Positions 52,343 through 61,306 of a stretch of 64,000 bases of DNA are shown piece by piece; the stretch's first letter is position 1, and each line of letters opens with the position of its first letter. The position numbers and the translations under genes were made by a program. The stretch is taken from NCBI RefSeq assembly GCF_001421705.1, contig NZ_LMKO01000026.1, positions 16,493 through 80,492 of the forward strand. The letters are read 5' to 3'. The notes below the pieces were generated by a model, which saw nothing but the letters and a program-made list of their open reading frames with translations, ran no database searches and was not told the DNA's origin. Source of the stretch: Xylophilus sp. Leaf220 (GTDB lineage: Bacteria > Pseudomonadota > Gammaproteobacteria > Burkholderiales > Burkholderiaceae_C).

Positions 52343-53131
52343 TCAGCGTGCCTTCAGCAGCCGCACCGCATGCGGAAGCGAGCGGGCCTCGGGCACCAGC
52401 GCATCCAGCACCGCGCCCAGCAGGCCGGCGCACAGCACCGCGCCGAGCAACGGCTTCCAGGTGAACCGCACGATGGCCGGCAGCCAGCCGGCGCGCACCA
52501 CCCGGGCGGCGGTGCCCGCGGTGACGACGGCGAAGGCCAGCTCGACCGCCACCGCCAGCAGCGCTTCGAACCCGAAATACAGCCACAGCAGCGACCCCAC
52601 GCTGAAGAACACGCCGCAGCCCACCAGGAACAGCAGCACCACCGGCACCGCGACGATCGCACCCTCCTCGGCACTGGCGGCCGCGCCGATCGCCTCGCCA
52701 GCCCAGTCGCCTGCCGCGCCCACGGATTCCGGCAGATCGGCGAAATCGCCATGGGCACCGCCGCCGCCGTAGTCGCCCCCGCCGCCGCTGCGCACCGTGG
52801 GCGATGCCGAACCGCTGCGCTCCGGCAGCAGGTCGGGCAGGTCGGTGATGCCCGGGTCCTCGATGCGCGTGTCGCTGCGGACCAGCCGCGCGGCCCAGAA
52901 CCGCAGCACCAGCAGGTAGACGCAGTAGCCCACGCCCAGCGCGACCAGCCAGCGCACCGCCATCGACCCGACCCCCGCCACGATCAGGGCATGGGTGGTG
53001 CCCCAGGTGCAGCCGAGCGTGACCAGGCCGATGCCGAAGCCGTGCATCCGCAGCCAGTAGCGGCGGTGCAGGTCCTGCTCGAACCGGCTCTGCCAGAGCC
53101 GCATCGAGCGCCAGTCGGAGAGGTTCTTCAC
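52343..53131 (-). CDS. Membrane protein of unknown function coupled to alanine racemase
   Basis: A 262-residue protein. A GTG start overlapping the alr stop (GTGA) gives MKNLSDWRSMRLWQSRFEQ; an ATG nine codons later is the alternative. Hydrophobic helices lie at about 30-75 (two), 160-205 (two) and 220-245, with a Gly/Ser-rich acidic loop (GGGGDYGGGGAHGDF) between. No recognised domain. The overlap with alr indicates co-translation, but a role in cell-wall alanine supply is only a guess. Confidence 0.7.
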   Translation of the reverse strand: MKNLSDWRSMRLWQSRFEQDLHRRYWLRMHGFGIGLVTLGCTWGTTHALIVAGVGSMAVRWLVALGVGYCVYLLVLRFWAARLVRSDTRIEDPGITDLPDLLPERSGSASPTVRSGGGGDYGGGGAHGDFADLPESVGAAGDWAGEAIGAAASAEEGAIVAVPVVLLFLVGCGVFFSVGSLLWLYFGFEALLAVAVELAFAVVTAGTAARVVRAGWLPAIVRFTWKPLLGAVLCAGLLGAVLDALVPEARSLPHAVRLLKAR

Positions 53132-54279
53132 CGGCCGGGGGCGCCCGTCGGCGCGGCGCTGCCCGAGCTGTCGTGGTCGGCCACCATCCGCACCCGCTGC
53201 GTCACCGCGGTCATCAGCTCCCAGCTGACGGTGCCGGCGGCATGGGCCACTTCGTCGATCGGCAGCACCGCACCGTTGCCGGCGCGGCCCCACAGGGTGA
53301 CCTCGGTGCCGAAGCCGGCGTCGGGCACCGGCGTCAGGTCGATCGCCACCATGTCCATGCTGACCCGGCCGACCAGCCGGGTGCGGACCCCGTCGACCAG
53401 CACCGGCGTGCCGGTGTCGCAGTGGCGCGGGTAGCCGTCGGCATAGCCGCAGGCGGCGATGCCGATGCGCATCGGGCCGTCGGCGACGAAGCGGGAGCCG
53501 TAGCCCACCGTGTCGCCCGCGGCGAGTTGCTGCACGCCGATCAGCCGGGTCGACAGGGTCATGGTCGGCTGCAGGTCCCAGTGGGCGATGTCGTGCTCGG
53601 GGAAGTCGGGCGCGCTGCCGTAGAGGGCGATGCCGGGGCGCACCCAGTCGCCGCGGACCGCGACACCGTAGCGGGCGTCGTCCACATGGCGGAGCAGGGC
53701 GGCGCTGTTGCTCACGCTGCGCTCGCCCGGCAGGTCGGCGGTCACTTGCTGGAAGGCGTCCATCTGCCGGGCGACGCCGGCCGGGCCGTCGGCGTCGCTG
53801 AAATGGGTCATCAGCGAGATTTCGTCGACCTGGGTCAGCGCGCCCAGCCGGGTCCAGGCGGTGCGCAGCCGCTGCGGCGGGAAGCCGAGCCGGTTCATGC
53901 CGCTGTTCATCTTCAGGAACACCCGGTGCGGCTGCTGCGTCTTGTGGGTGGCGAGCATGTCGATCTGCTCGTCGCAGTGCACCGTGTGCCACAGGCCGAG
54001 GCGCGAGCACAGCTCCAGGTCGCGCAGCTCGAACACGCCTTCCAGCAGCAGGATCGGCCCGCGCCAGCCCAGTGCGCGCACCCGCTCGGCCTCGGCCAGG
54101 TCGAGCATCGCGAAGCCGTCGGCACCGCGCAGGCCCTCGAACGCCCGCTCGATGCCGTGGCCGTAGGCGTTGGCCTTGACGACGGCCCACAGCCGCGACT
54201 CGGGAGCCGCACGGCGCGCGCGTTCCAGGTTGTGGCGCAAAGCCTCGGTATGCACGGTGGCGAGGATCGGACGTGGCAT
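53128..54279 (-). CDS. alr: Alanine racemase
   Basis: A 383-residue PLP enzyme that makes D-alanine for peptidoglycan. Lys35 in AVVKANAYGHG binds PLP and Tyr260 in TVGYGSRF is the second catalytic base. RVFLKMNSGMNRLGF and GRVSMDMVAIDL are also typical. The catabolic paralogue DadX has the same motifs, so which role it plays cannot be settled; absence of dadA nearby favours the biosynthetic role. Divergent from lplT by about 200 bases. Confidence 0.95.
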   Translation of the reverse strand: MPRPILATVHTEALRHNLERARRAAPESRLWAVVKANAYGHGIERAFEGLRGADGFAMLDLAEAERVRALGWRGPILLLEGVFELRDLELCSRLGLWHTVHCDEQIDMLATHKTQQPHRVFLKMNSGMNRLGFPPQRLRTAWTRLGALTQVDEISLMTHFSDADGPAGVARQMDAFQQVTADLPGERSVSNSAALLRHVDDARYGVAVRGDWVRPGIALYGSAPDFPEHDIAHWDLQPTMTLSTRLIGVQQLAAGDTVGYGSRFVADGPMRIGIAACGYADGYPRHCDTGTPVLVDGVRTRLVGRVSMDMVAIDLTPVPDAGFGTEVTLWGRAGNGAVLPIDEVAHAAGTVSWELMTAVTQRVRMVADHDSSGSAAPTGAPGR

Positions 54280-54485
54280 GGCAGGCGCGGCAGTGAAAAC
54301 CCGCATTCTGGCAGCGTCGGCGCAGGTGCTGCCGGCGTGTCGGACAAGCGCGCGGATGGCCGACCGTGCCACCCCGAAACCGCCGAATCGGCGAAGGGAC
54401 GCATGCTATAACCCGCCTTCCCCTCGTCGCCCGTAGACCTGCTACCCCTTTTTGCCGGACCCCACGCCGGCCTGTCAGCCACCCG

Positions 54486-55790
54486 ATGAAGCGCGGTTTC
54501 TACACGATCATGTCGGCCCAGTTCTTTTCGTCGCTGGCCGACAACGCGCTTTTCGTAGCGGCGGTGGAACTGCTCCGCACCGGCGGCGCACCCGAGTGGC
54601 AGCGCGCCGCGCTGGTGCCGATGTTCGCGCTGTTCTACGTGGTGCTGGCCCCGTTCGTGGGCGCCTTCGCCGACGCCAGGCCCAAGGGCACGGTGATGTT
54701 CTACAGCAATGCGATCAAGGTGGTGGGCTGCCTGATGATGCTGTTCGGCGCGCATCCGCTGGCCGCCTACGCGATCGTCGGCCTGGGCGCGGCGGCCTAT
54801 TCGCCCGCCAAGTACGGCATCCTGACCGAGCTGCTGCCCGCATCGCAGCTGGTCAAGGCCAACGGCTGGATCGAGGGGCTCACCATCTCCTCGATCATCC
54901 TGGGCGTGCTGCTCGGCGGGCAGCTGGTGGGCCGGCACCTGTCGGGCATGCTGCTCTCGTTCGACTTCCCGTTCATCGACACCAGCGTCGACACCGCGCC
55001 CGAGGCGGCGATCTTCCTGCTGATCTTCATCTACGCGATCGCCGCCTGGTTCAACACCCGCATCCCGCACACCGGCGTCGAGATGCGGCCGCTGTGCAAG
55101 GACCCGCAGCGCGGCATGCTGCGCAACACGCTGGAGCTGCTGCCCGATTTCTGGAGCTGCAACTCGCGCCTGTGGCGCGACCGGCTGGGCCAGATATCGC
55201 TCTCCACCACCACGCTGTTCTGGGGCGTCTCGGGCAACCTGCGCTACATCGTGCTGGCCTGGAGCGCCGCGGCCCTCGGCTACAGCACCACCCAGGCGTC
55301 CTCGCTGGTGGGCGTGGTGGCCATCGGCACCGCCGTGGGCGCGGTGCTCGCGTCGATGCGGATGCGGCTCGACATGGCGCCGCGGGTGATGCCGCTCGGC
55401 ATCGGCATGGGCCTGCTGGTGATCGGCATGAACTTCATCGACAACGTCTGGGTCGCCGCGCCGTTCCTGATCCTGCTGGGCGGCATCGGCGGCTTCCTGG
55501 TGGTGCCGATGAACGCGCTGCTGCAGCACCGGGGCCACAACCTGATGGGCGCGGGCCGCTCGATCGCGGTGCAGAACTTCAACGAGCAGGCCTGCATCCT
55601 GGGGCTGGGCGCGATGTACAGCGTATCGACCAAGTTCGGCGTGTCGGCCTTCGGCGCGATCACCGGCTTCGGCGTCGTGGTGGCCGGCGCGATGTGGGCG
55701 ATCCAGCGCTGGCATGCCCACAACCTGGTCGCCCACAAGGACGAGGTGGAGCACCTGATGGCGATCGCCCGCCACGACGACCACCACTGA
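54486..55790 (+). CDS. lplT: Lysophospholipid transporter LplT
   Basis: A 434-residue MFS flippase that brings lysophospholipids across the inner membrane for re-acylation. The start MKRGFYTIMSAQFFSSLADNAL is the family start; about 12 helices follow. The partner acyltransferase gene aas is not adjacent. The alr-lplT divergent pair is a common arrangement in Burkholderiales. Confidence 0.94.
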   Translation: MKRGFYTIMSAQFFSSLADNALFVAAVELLRTGGAPEWQRAALVPMFALFYVVLAPFVGAFADARPKGTVMFYSNAIKVVGCLMMLFGAHPLAAYAIVGLGAAAYSPAKYGILTELLPASQLVKANGWIEGLTISSIILGVLLGGQLVGRHLSGMLLSFDFPFIDTSVDTAPEAAIFLLIFIYAIAAWFNTRIPHTGVEMRPLCKDPQRGMLRNTLELLPDFWSCNSRLWRDRLGQISLSTTTLFWGVSGNLRYIVLAWSAAALGYSTTQASSLVGVVAIGTAVGAVLASMRMRLDMAPRVMPLGIGMGLLVIGMNFIDNVWVAAPFLILLGGIGGFLVVPMNALLQHRGHNLMGAGRSIAVQNFNEQACILGLGAMYSVSTKFGVSAFGAITGFGVVVAGAMWAIQRWHAHNLVAHKDEVEHLMAIARHDDHH

Positions 55791-56024
55791 GGTGGGTCGG
55801 TGGCTGCTGCGCGGCCGCAGGGCGGCGTCGCGGGGCCCGGCGGGGTGTCCTCAGGTAGCGCTGCTACGCTCCGGTACCCCGCCACCCGCGCCTTGCCCTG
55901 CAGCCGCTCGCTACGCCCTTGAGGGTGGTGGGGGCCGCGGCGGCTGTTGATTCAAACCTAGGCGCACTTGGCGGCGGATGTCGCCTCAGGGGCGCTGCAC
56001 CTCGATCTCCTGCTTCGTTCTTTC
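55791..56024. other. 234-base intergenic region with small inverted repeats
   Basis: Between lplT and the DMT transporter. It contains GTAGCGCTGCTAC (a 13-base palindromic hairpin at about 55856) and CGGCGGGGTG...CACCCGCG-like arms around it. No gene or clear promoter is seen. Confidence 0.35.
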
Positions 56025-56915
56025 ATGCCTTCTTCCGTCTTGCCCGCCCTCGCGCTGGTGCTCAATGCCTTCGTCTGGGGATGCGCCTGGTGGCCGTTCC
56101 GGCACCTGGAGGCGCACGGGGTGCATCCGCTGTGGGCGACGGCGGCGATCTATGCCTTTGCGCTGGCGTGCCTGCTGGCATGGCGTCCGCAGGCCTGGCG
56201 GGCGCTGCGGGAGCATCCGGGGCTGTGGCTGCTGGCGGGTGCGGCGGGGCTCACCAACATCTGCTTCAACTGGGGCGTGACCCAGGGCGACGTGGTGCGG
56301 GTGGTGATGCTGTTCTACCTGATGCCCGTCTGGACGGTGGTGCTGGCGTGGCCGCTGCTGGGCGAGCGGCCGCGGCCGACGGCGCTGCTGCGGATGGCGC
56401 TGGCGGTGGCCGGCGTGGTGACGATCCTGAAGGTGCCGGGCGCCGACTGGCCGGTGCCGGGCAGCCTGCCCGACTGGCTCGGCCTGGCGGGCGGCTTCTG
56501 CTTCTCGCTCACCAACATCCTGCTGCGGCGGCTGCGCGGGGTGCCGGGCACCGGCCGCACGCTGGCGATGTTCGGCGGCGGCTTCGCGACCGCGGGGGCG
56601 CTGGCCCTGGCCGGGCTGGCGGCGGGTGCGGTGCCGGCGCCGCCCGCGCCCGGCATGGCCTGGGTGGCGACCGCGCTGGTGCTGGCGCTGTGCTTTCTGG
56701 TGGGCAACGTGGCGCTGCAGTACGGTGCGGCCCGGCTCACCGCGCAGGGCACGTCGCTGGTGATGCTGTCGGAGGTGGTGTTCGCCAGCGTGTCCTCGGT
56801 GGCGCTGGGCGCTTCGGCCATGGCGCCGCGGATCGCGGTGGGCGGTGCGATGGTGGTGGCGGCGGCCGTGTGGTCGGCCTGGGCGCCGCGCCGGGACGGC
56901 CACGGCGGCGGCTGA
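56025..56915 (+). CDS. DMT superfamily (EamA) transporter
   Basis: A 296-residue inner-membrane protein with ten predicted helices in two EamA repeats; WGVTQGDVVRVVMLFYLMPVW and QYGAARLTAQGTSLVMLSEV are the repeat signatures. I chose the ATG giving MPSSVLPALALVLNAFVWG, since the 19 residues before it are not family-like. Likely a metabolite exporter; substrate unknown. Confidence 0.9.
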   Translation: MPSSVLPALALVLNAFVWGCAWWPFRHLEAHGVHPLWATAAIYAFALACLLAWRPQAWRALREHPGLWLLAGAAGLTNICFNWGVTQGDVVRVVMLFYLMPVWTVVLAWPLLGERPRPTALLRMALAVAGVVTILKVPGADWPVPGSLPDWLGLAGGFCFSLTNILLRRLRGVPGTGRTLAMFGGGFATAGALALAGLAAGAVPAPPAPGMAWVATALVLALCFLVGNVALQYGAARLTAQGTSLVMLSEVVFASVSSVALGASAMAPRIAVGGAMVVAAAVWSAWAPRRDGHGGG

Positions 56916-56965
56916 CGCGCAGTCCGCGGTACCGGCCGCACGCATCTCGAAACGCGGGATCGGGC

Positions 56966-58675
56966 ATGGCTGCGGACAATGCGCCGATGCTGCGTTCCTC
57001 CTTTTCCGACCCCGTGCCGCTGGTGGCGACCGCGCCCGGCGCAGCCGATGCGCCCGATGCCGCACGGCGCCAGGCCGCCGCCGCCCAGGCCCCGGCACAC
57101 GACACCCTGTCGCCGGCGGACCGCTACGAGGAGCTGTTCCTCGCGGTGCAGAAGGCGCGTGTCTTCGCCGACAGCAAGGTCTTCGTCGACTGCGCGCCCC
57201 GCCATGCGCCGGCCGACATCCTGCGCGACTACCGGGCGCAGCAGGCGCAGCCGGGCTTCGACCTGCATGCCTTCGTGCATGCGCATTTCGAGGTGCAGCC
57301 GGCCACCGACAGCCACTACGTCTCGGTCCTCGGCCAGCCGCTGGTGGACCATATCGACGCGCTGTGGCCGGTGCTCACGCGGCACCCGGCGGCGCATCCG
57401 CCGCAATCGTCCCTGCTGCAGCTGCCGCACCCGTATGTGGTGCCGGGCGGGCGGTTCGCCGAGCTGTACTACTGGGACTCGTACTTCACGATGCTCGGCA
57501 TGGCCGACAGCGGGCAGGCGGCGCTGGTGCATGCGATGACCGACAACTTCGCCTACCTGATCGACACCTACGGCTTCGTGCCCAACGGCACCCGCAGCTA
57601 CTACCTGAGCCGTTCGCAGCCGCCGGTCTTCGCGCTGATGGTGGAGCTGTGCGAGGCCTGCGGCGGCCCGGCCGCTGCCAACTACCTGCCCCAGCTGCGC
57701 AAGGAACACGCCTGGTGGATGGCGGGCGCCGACAGCATCGCACCGGGCGAGGCGGGACAGCACGTGGTGCGCCTGCCCGACGACACCCTGCTCAACCGCT
57801 ACTGGGATGCCCGCGAAACCCCGCGCGAGGAGTCGTATGCCGAGGACGTGGAAACGGCGGCCCAGCAGGCCGGCCGGCGCCCGGCGCCCGCGGTGTACCG
57901 CGACCTGCGGGCGGCGGCCGAATCGGGCTGGGACTTCAGCAGCCGCTGGCTCTGCGACCCGCAGGACATGGCCAAGCCGTCGCTGCGCCTGTGCGAGATC
58001 CGCACCACCGCCATCCTGCCGGTGGATTTGAACGCCTTCCTCTACCGGCTGGAGGCCACCATCGCCCGGCTGGCCCGCACCACCGGCGACGCGGCCACCG
58101 CAAGCAAGTTCGACCAACAGGCCGAGGCGCGCCGCGCGGCGGTGCAGCGGCTGATGTGGAACGCGGAGGAGGGCGCCTTCTTCGATTACGACTGGGAGCA
58201 TCGCCGGCTGCGCCACGCCCTCAGCGCCGCCACGGTGGTGCCGCTCTTCGCCGGCCTGGCCGCGCAGGCGCAGGCCGATGCATTGGCCGCCACCGTGCAC
58301 GCCCGGCTGCTCGCCCCCGGCGGCCTGGCCACCAGCGAGACCGAGAGCCACGAGCAGTGGGACCGCCCCAACGGATGGGCGCCGCTGCAGTGGATGGCGA
58401 TCCGCGGGCTGGCCGACTACGGCCACACGGCCCTGGCCGGCACCATCGCCCACCGCTGGCTCGACAGCGTCGGCGCCGTCTACGCCCGGGAAGGCAAGCT
58501 GGTCGAGAAGTACGCGATGCGCGACACCGGCGACGGCACTGCGGCCGCGGGTGGCGACGGTGGCGAGTATCCGCTGCAGGACGGCTTCGGCTGGACCAAC
58601 GGCGTCACCCGCCGTTTGCTGCACGGCTGCCCCGGGCATCCGGCGCACGGCGCGTGCCACCGGCCGGGCGCCTGA
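56966..58675 (+). CDS. treF: Alpha,alpha-trehalase (GH37), cytoplasmic type
   Basis: A 569-residue trehalase splitting trehalose into two glucose. Both GH37 signatures are present: PGGRFAELYYWDSYF and QWDRPNGWAPLQ. The catalytic Asp lies in ESGWDFSSRW and the catalytic Glu probably in GEYPLQDGFGW. There is no signal peptide, so TreF-type cytoplasmic location is inferred. The first 45 residues are Ala/Pro-rich and may not be structured; a second ATG lies 7 codons in. No trehalose synthesis or transport gene is adjacent. Confidence 0.94.
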   Translation: MAADNAPMLRSSFSDPVPLVATAPGAADAPDAARRQAAAAQAPAHDTLSPADRYEELFLAVQKARVFADSKVFVDCAPRHAPADILRDYRAQQAQPGFDLHAFVHAHFEVQPATDSHYVSVLGQPLVDHIDALWPVLTRHPAAHPPQSSLLQLPHPYVVPGGRFAELYYWDSYFTMLGMADSGQAALVHAMTDNFAYLIDTYGFVPNGTRSYYLSRSQPPVFALMVELCEACGGPAAANYLPQLRKEHAWWMAGADSIAPGEAGQHVVRLPDDTLLNRYWDARETPREESYAEDVETAAQQAGRRPAPAVYRDLRAAAESGWDFSSRWLCDPQDMAKPSLRLCEIRTTAILPVDLNAFLYRLEATIARLARTTGDAATASKFDQQAEARRAAVQRLMWNAEEGAFFDYDWEHRRLRHALSAATVVPLFAGLAAQAQADALAATVHARLLAPGGLATSETESHEQWDRPNGWAPLQWMAIRGLADYGHTALAGTIAHRWLDSVGAVYAREGKLVEKYAMRDTGDGTAAAGGDGGEYPLQDGFGWTNGVTRRLLHGCPGHPAHGACHRPGA

Positions 58676-58708
58676 ATCCCGCTGTCGGCGCCCTGCGAAA
58701 ATGCCCGG

Positions 58709-59161
58709 ATGAACAAGCTCTTCAAAGTGATCGTCCCCGTCGGCTGCCTGGTGCTGCTGGTCGCGGCCTTCAATATCTACGGCTGGCGCGGCGTGGCGGT
58801 GGTGGGCGGCGGCATCACGATGTGGCTGCTGATGCACTTCACCCGGATGATGACGGTGCTCAAGCGCGCCTCCGACCGGCCGGTGGGCTACGTGGGCAGC
58901 GCGGTGATGCTCAACGCCAAGCTCAAGCCGCAGTCGACCCTGCTCCACGTGATGGCGCTCACCCGGGCCCTCGGCGAGCAGCGCAGCCCGGTCGGCGAGC
59001 AGCCCGAGGTCTACCGCTGGACCGACGGCACCCAGTCGTACGTGGACTGCACTTTCGACGGCGGCCGCCTGGTCCGCTGGCAGCTCACCCGGCCCGCGCC
59101 GGAGCCCGACGAAGGCGCGACCGCCCGTGTCGCCGGTGCCCCGACGGCCGGCACGCCTTAA
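58709..59161 (+). CDS. Small membrane-anchored protein of unknown function
   Basis: A 150-residue protein with two hydrophobic helices (residues 5-24 and 29-46) and a soluble C-terminal domain containing VMLNAKLKPQSTLLHVMALTRALG and YRWTDGTQSYVDCTFDGGRLVRWQLTR. I recall similar genes next to ilvE in Comamonadaceae, but know no function. It is 55 bases upstream of ilvE and probably in the same transcript. Confidence 0.75.
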   Translation: MNKLFKVIVPVGCLVLLVAAFNIYGWRGVAVVGGGITMWLLMHFTRMMTVLKRASDRPVGYVGSAVMLNAKLKPQSTLLHVMALTRALGEQRSPVGEQPEVYRWTDGTQSYVDCTFDGGRLVRWQLTRPAPEPDEGATARVAGAPTAGTP

Positions 59162-59216
59162 AATCCCGGGTTTCCCCGACCACGATCCTTTTTCCGGATA
59201 CCCAAGGACACCCCGC

Positions 59217-60161
59217 ATGAGCCTCGTCCCCCCCGCGCCCTCCCTGTCCGACCGCGACGGCAAGATCTGGATGGACGGCCAGCTCGTCGACTGGCGCGAC
59301 GCCAAGATCCACGTCCTGACCCACACCCTGCACTACGGCTGCGGCGTCTTCGAAGGCGTGCGCGCCTACGAGACGGTGGACGGCACCGCGATCTTCCGGC
59401 TGCAGGAGCACACCGAGCGCCTGTTCAACAGCGCCAAGATCCTGCGGATGAAGCTGCCCTTCACCCAGGACGAGATCAACGAGGCCCACCGTACCGTGGT
59501 GCGCGAGAACCAGCTGGCCTCGTGCTACCTGCGGCCGCTGGCCTGGATCGGTTCCGAGAAGCTGGGCGTCAGCCCCCGTGGCAACACCATCCACGCGATG
59601 GTCGCCGCCTGGTCCTGGGGCGCCTACCTGGGCGACGAGGGCATGAAGCGCGGCATCCGCGTCAAGACCTCGAGCTACACCCGCCACCACGTCAACATCA
59701 CGATGACGCAGGCCAAGGCGGTCAGCAACTACACCAACTCGATCCTCGCCAACATGGAGGCGCTCGACGACGGCTACGACGAGGCTCTGCTGCTCGACGC
59801 CTCGGGCTTCGTATCGGAAGGCGCGGGCGAGAACGTGTTCGTGGTCAAGGGCGGCGTGGTCTACACCCCCGACCTGTCCGCCGGCGCCCTGAACGGCATC
59901 ACCCGCAACACCATCCTGCACATCTGCAAGGACCTCGGCATCGAGCTGGTGCAGAAGCGCATTACACGCGACGAGGTCTACATCGCCGACGAGGCCTTCT
60001 TCACCGGCACCGCCGCCGAAGTCACCCCGATCCGCGAACTCGACCGCATCGAGATCGGCCAGGGCTCGCGCGGCCCGGTCACCGAGAAGATCCAGTCGGC
60101 GTTCTTCGACATCGTCAACGGACGCAATCCCAAGTACGCCCACTGGCTCACCAAGGTCTGA
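59217..60161 (+). CDS. ilvE: Branched-chain amino acid aminotransferase
   Basis: A 314-residue fold-type IV PLP enzyme making Val, Leu and Ile from their 2-oxo acids. Lys167 in TQAKAVSNYTNS binds PLP; YGCGVFEGVRAY and SEGAGENVFVV are family signatures. The ATG after AAGGACACCCCGC is chosen over an in-frame upstream start that overlaps the previous gene. Confidence 0.96.
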   Translation: MSLVPPAPSLSDRDGKIWMDGQLVDWRDAKIHVLTHTLHYGCGVFEGVRAYETVDGTAIFRLQEHTERLFNSAKILRMKLPFTQDEINEAHRTVVRENQLASCYLRPLAWIGSEKLGVSPRGNTIHAMVAAWSWGAYLGDEGMKRGIRVKTSSYTRHHVNITMTQAKAVSNYTNSILANMEALDDGYDEALLLDASGFVSEGAGENVFVVKGGVVYTPDLSAGALNGITRNTILHICKDLGIELVQKRITRDEVYIADEAFFTGTAAEVTPIRELDRIEIGQGSRGPVTEKIQSAFFDIVNGRNPKYAHWLTKV

Positions 60162-60165
60162 CGCG

Positions 60166-60426
60166 ATGACTGCCCCTTCCCATCCCTCCCACCCTTCCAA
60201 CTTGGCCGCGTCGGTGAAGCGCCCGGTGGTCGTGGTCGAACTCGTGGCGGCCGACCTCAACGCCAACGGCGGCGTCTTCTGCCCGAGCCCGAAGGCCGAC
60301 ATGAAACTCTGGAACACCCATCCCAAGGTGTACCTGGACGTGGCGCACTCCGGCGAAGCCAAGTGCCCGTACTGCGGCACGGTCTACCGCCTGCGGGCGG
60401 GCGAAACGGTGCGTGCCGGCCACTGA
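60166..60426 (+). CDS. zf-CHCC zinc-finger protein
   Basis: An 86-residue protein 4 bases after ilvE. The likely zinc ligands are Cys39, His52 or His61, Cys67 and Cys70, with VFCPSPK and KCPYCGTVYRL as signature parts. The family includes the small NDUFS6-related subunit of complex I, but in beta-proteobacteria this gene commonly follows ilvE. Role unknown. Confidence 0.92.
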   Translation: MTAPSHPSHPSNLAASVKRPVVVVELVAADLNANGGVFCPSPKADMKLWNTHPKVYLDVAHSGEAKCPYCGTVYRLRAGETVRAGH

Positions 60427-61306
60427 GCCGCGCGCGCCGACCGTCTTCCGCTTCCCGGGCCCTCTTCTCTTGCAACCCCTACACGGCGACCGCGCAGGCG
60501 GCGTTGACCGGCCGACGGCCGCTGCGCGCACGCCCACGCTGTCGGTCGCGGTCCTCACCCGCAACGAAGCCCATCGGATCCGCGAATGCCTGGACAGCGC
60601 GGCGCCGATCGCGCACGAACTGGTCGTGGTCGACAGCGGCAGCACCGACGGCACCATGGCCGTGGCCGAGGCCGCCGGCGCGCGGGTGTTCTCCCATCCC
60701 GACTGGCAGGGCTTCGCGGTGCAGCGCAACCGGCTGCTGGCGCACTGCACCGGCGACTACGTGTTCTTCCTCGATGCCGACGAACAGATGACGCCCGCGC
60801 TGCGCGACGAGCTGCAGGCCATCGTGCAGAGCGGCGCCCGCGGCGTCTGGAAGATCCGCTGGCGCATGGTCGCCTTCGGCCGGCCGCTCACCTGGTACCG
60901 CGCGCAGTCGCAGATCGAGCGCCTGTTCCCGCGGGAGCTACTGCGCGAATTCACCGGCGTGGTCCACGAAGAGGCGCAGTTGCGGGGCGAGCCCCTGCCG
61001 CGCCACCTGGTGCGCGCGCCGCTGCTGCACCATTCCCGCGAGACTGTGCGCGGAAGCCTGGAAAAGCTCACCCAGTACGCGATGCTGGGCGCGGCCAAGC
61101 GTGCCGCGCTGGGCAAGCGCGGCGGCGTGCTGCGGGGCCTGGCCTCGGGCCTGAGCATGTTCTTCCGGCTGTACCTGCTGCGGCTCGGTTTTCTCTGCGG
61201 CGGCGCCGGCTTCCTGTACTGCCTGTTCGTCGCGCTGGAGAGCTTCTTCCGCTACGCCGCGCTGTCCTACGACCGCGCGCACCTCACCGGACAGGTCGTC
61301 CGATGA
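60413..61306 (+). CDS. Glycosyltransferase family 2 (WaaE/KdtX-like)
   Basis: A 297-residue GT-A enzyme, with LSVAVLTRNEAHRIRECLDS as the N-terminal nucleotide-binding block and the DxD in FFLDADEQM. The start is uncertain: the GTG used overlaps the zinc-finger gene by 14 bases, and no ATG lies before the domain. The C-terminal part has hydrophobic segments (about 235-285). Resembles enzymes that add glucose or heptose to LPS core. Its stop overlaps the next gene by ATGA. Confidence 0.88.
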   Translation: MPATEPRAPTVFRFPGPLLLQPLHGDRAGGVDRPTAAARTPTLSVAVLTRNEAHRIRECLDSAAPIAHELVVVDSGSTDGTMAVAEAAGARVFSHPDWQGFAVQRNRLLAHCTGDYVFFLDADEQMTPALRDELQAIVQSGARGVWKIRWRMVAFGRPLTWYRAQSQIERLFPRELLREFTGVVHEEAQLRGEPLPRHLVRAPLLHHSRETVRGSLEKLTQYAMLGAAKRAALGKRGGVLRGLASGLSMFFRLYLLRLGFLCGGAGFLYCLFVALESFFRYAALSYDRAHLTGQVVR

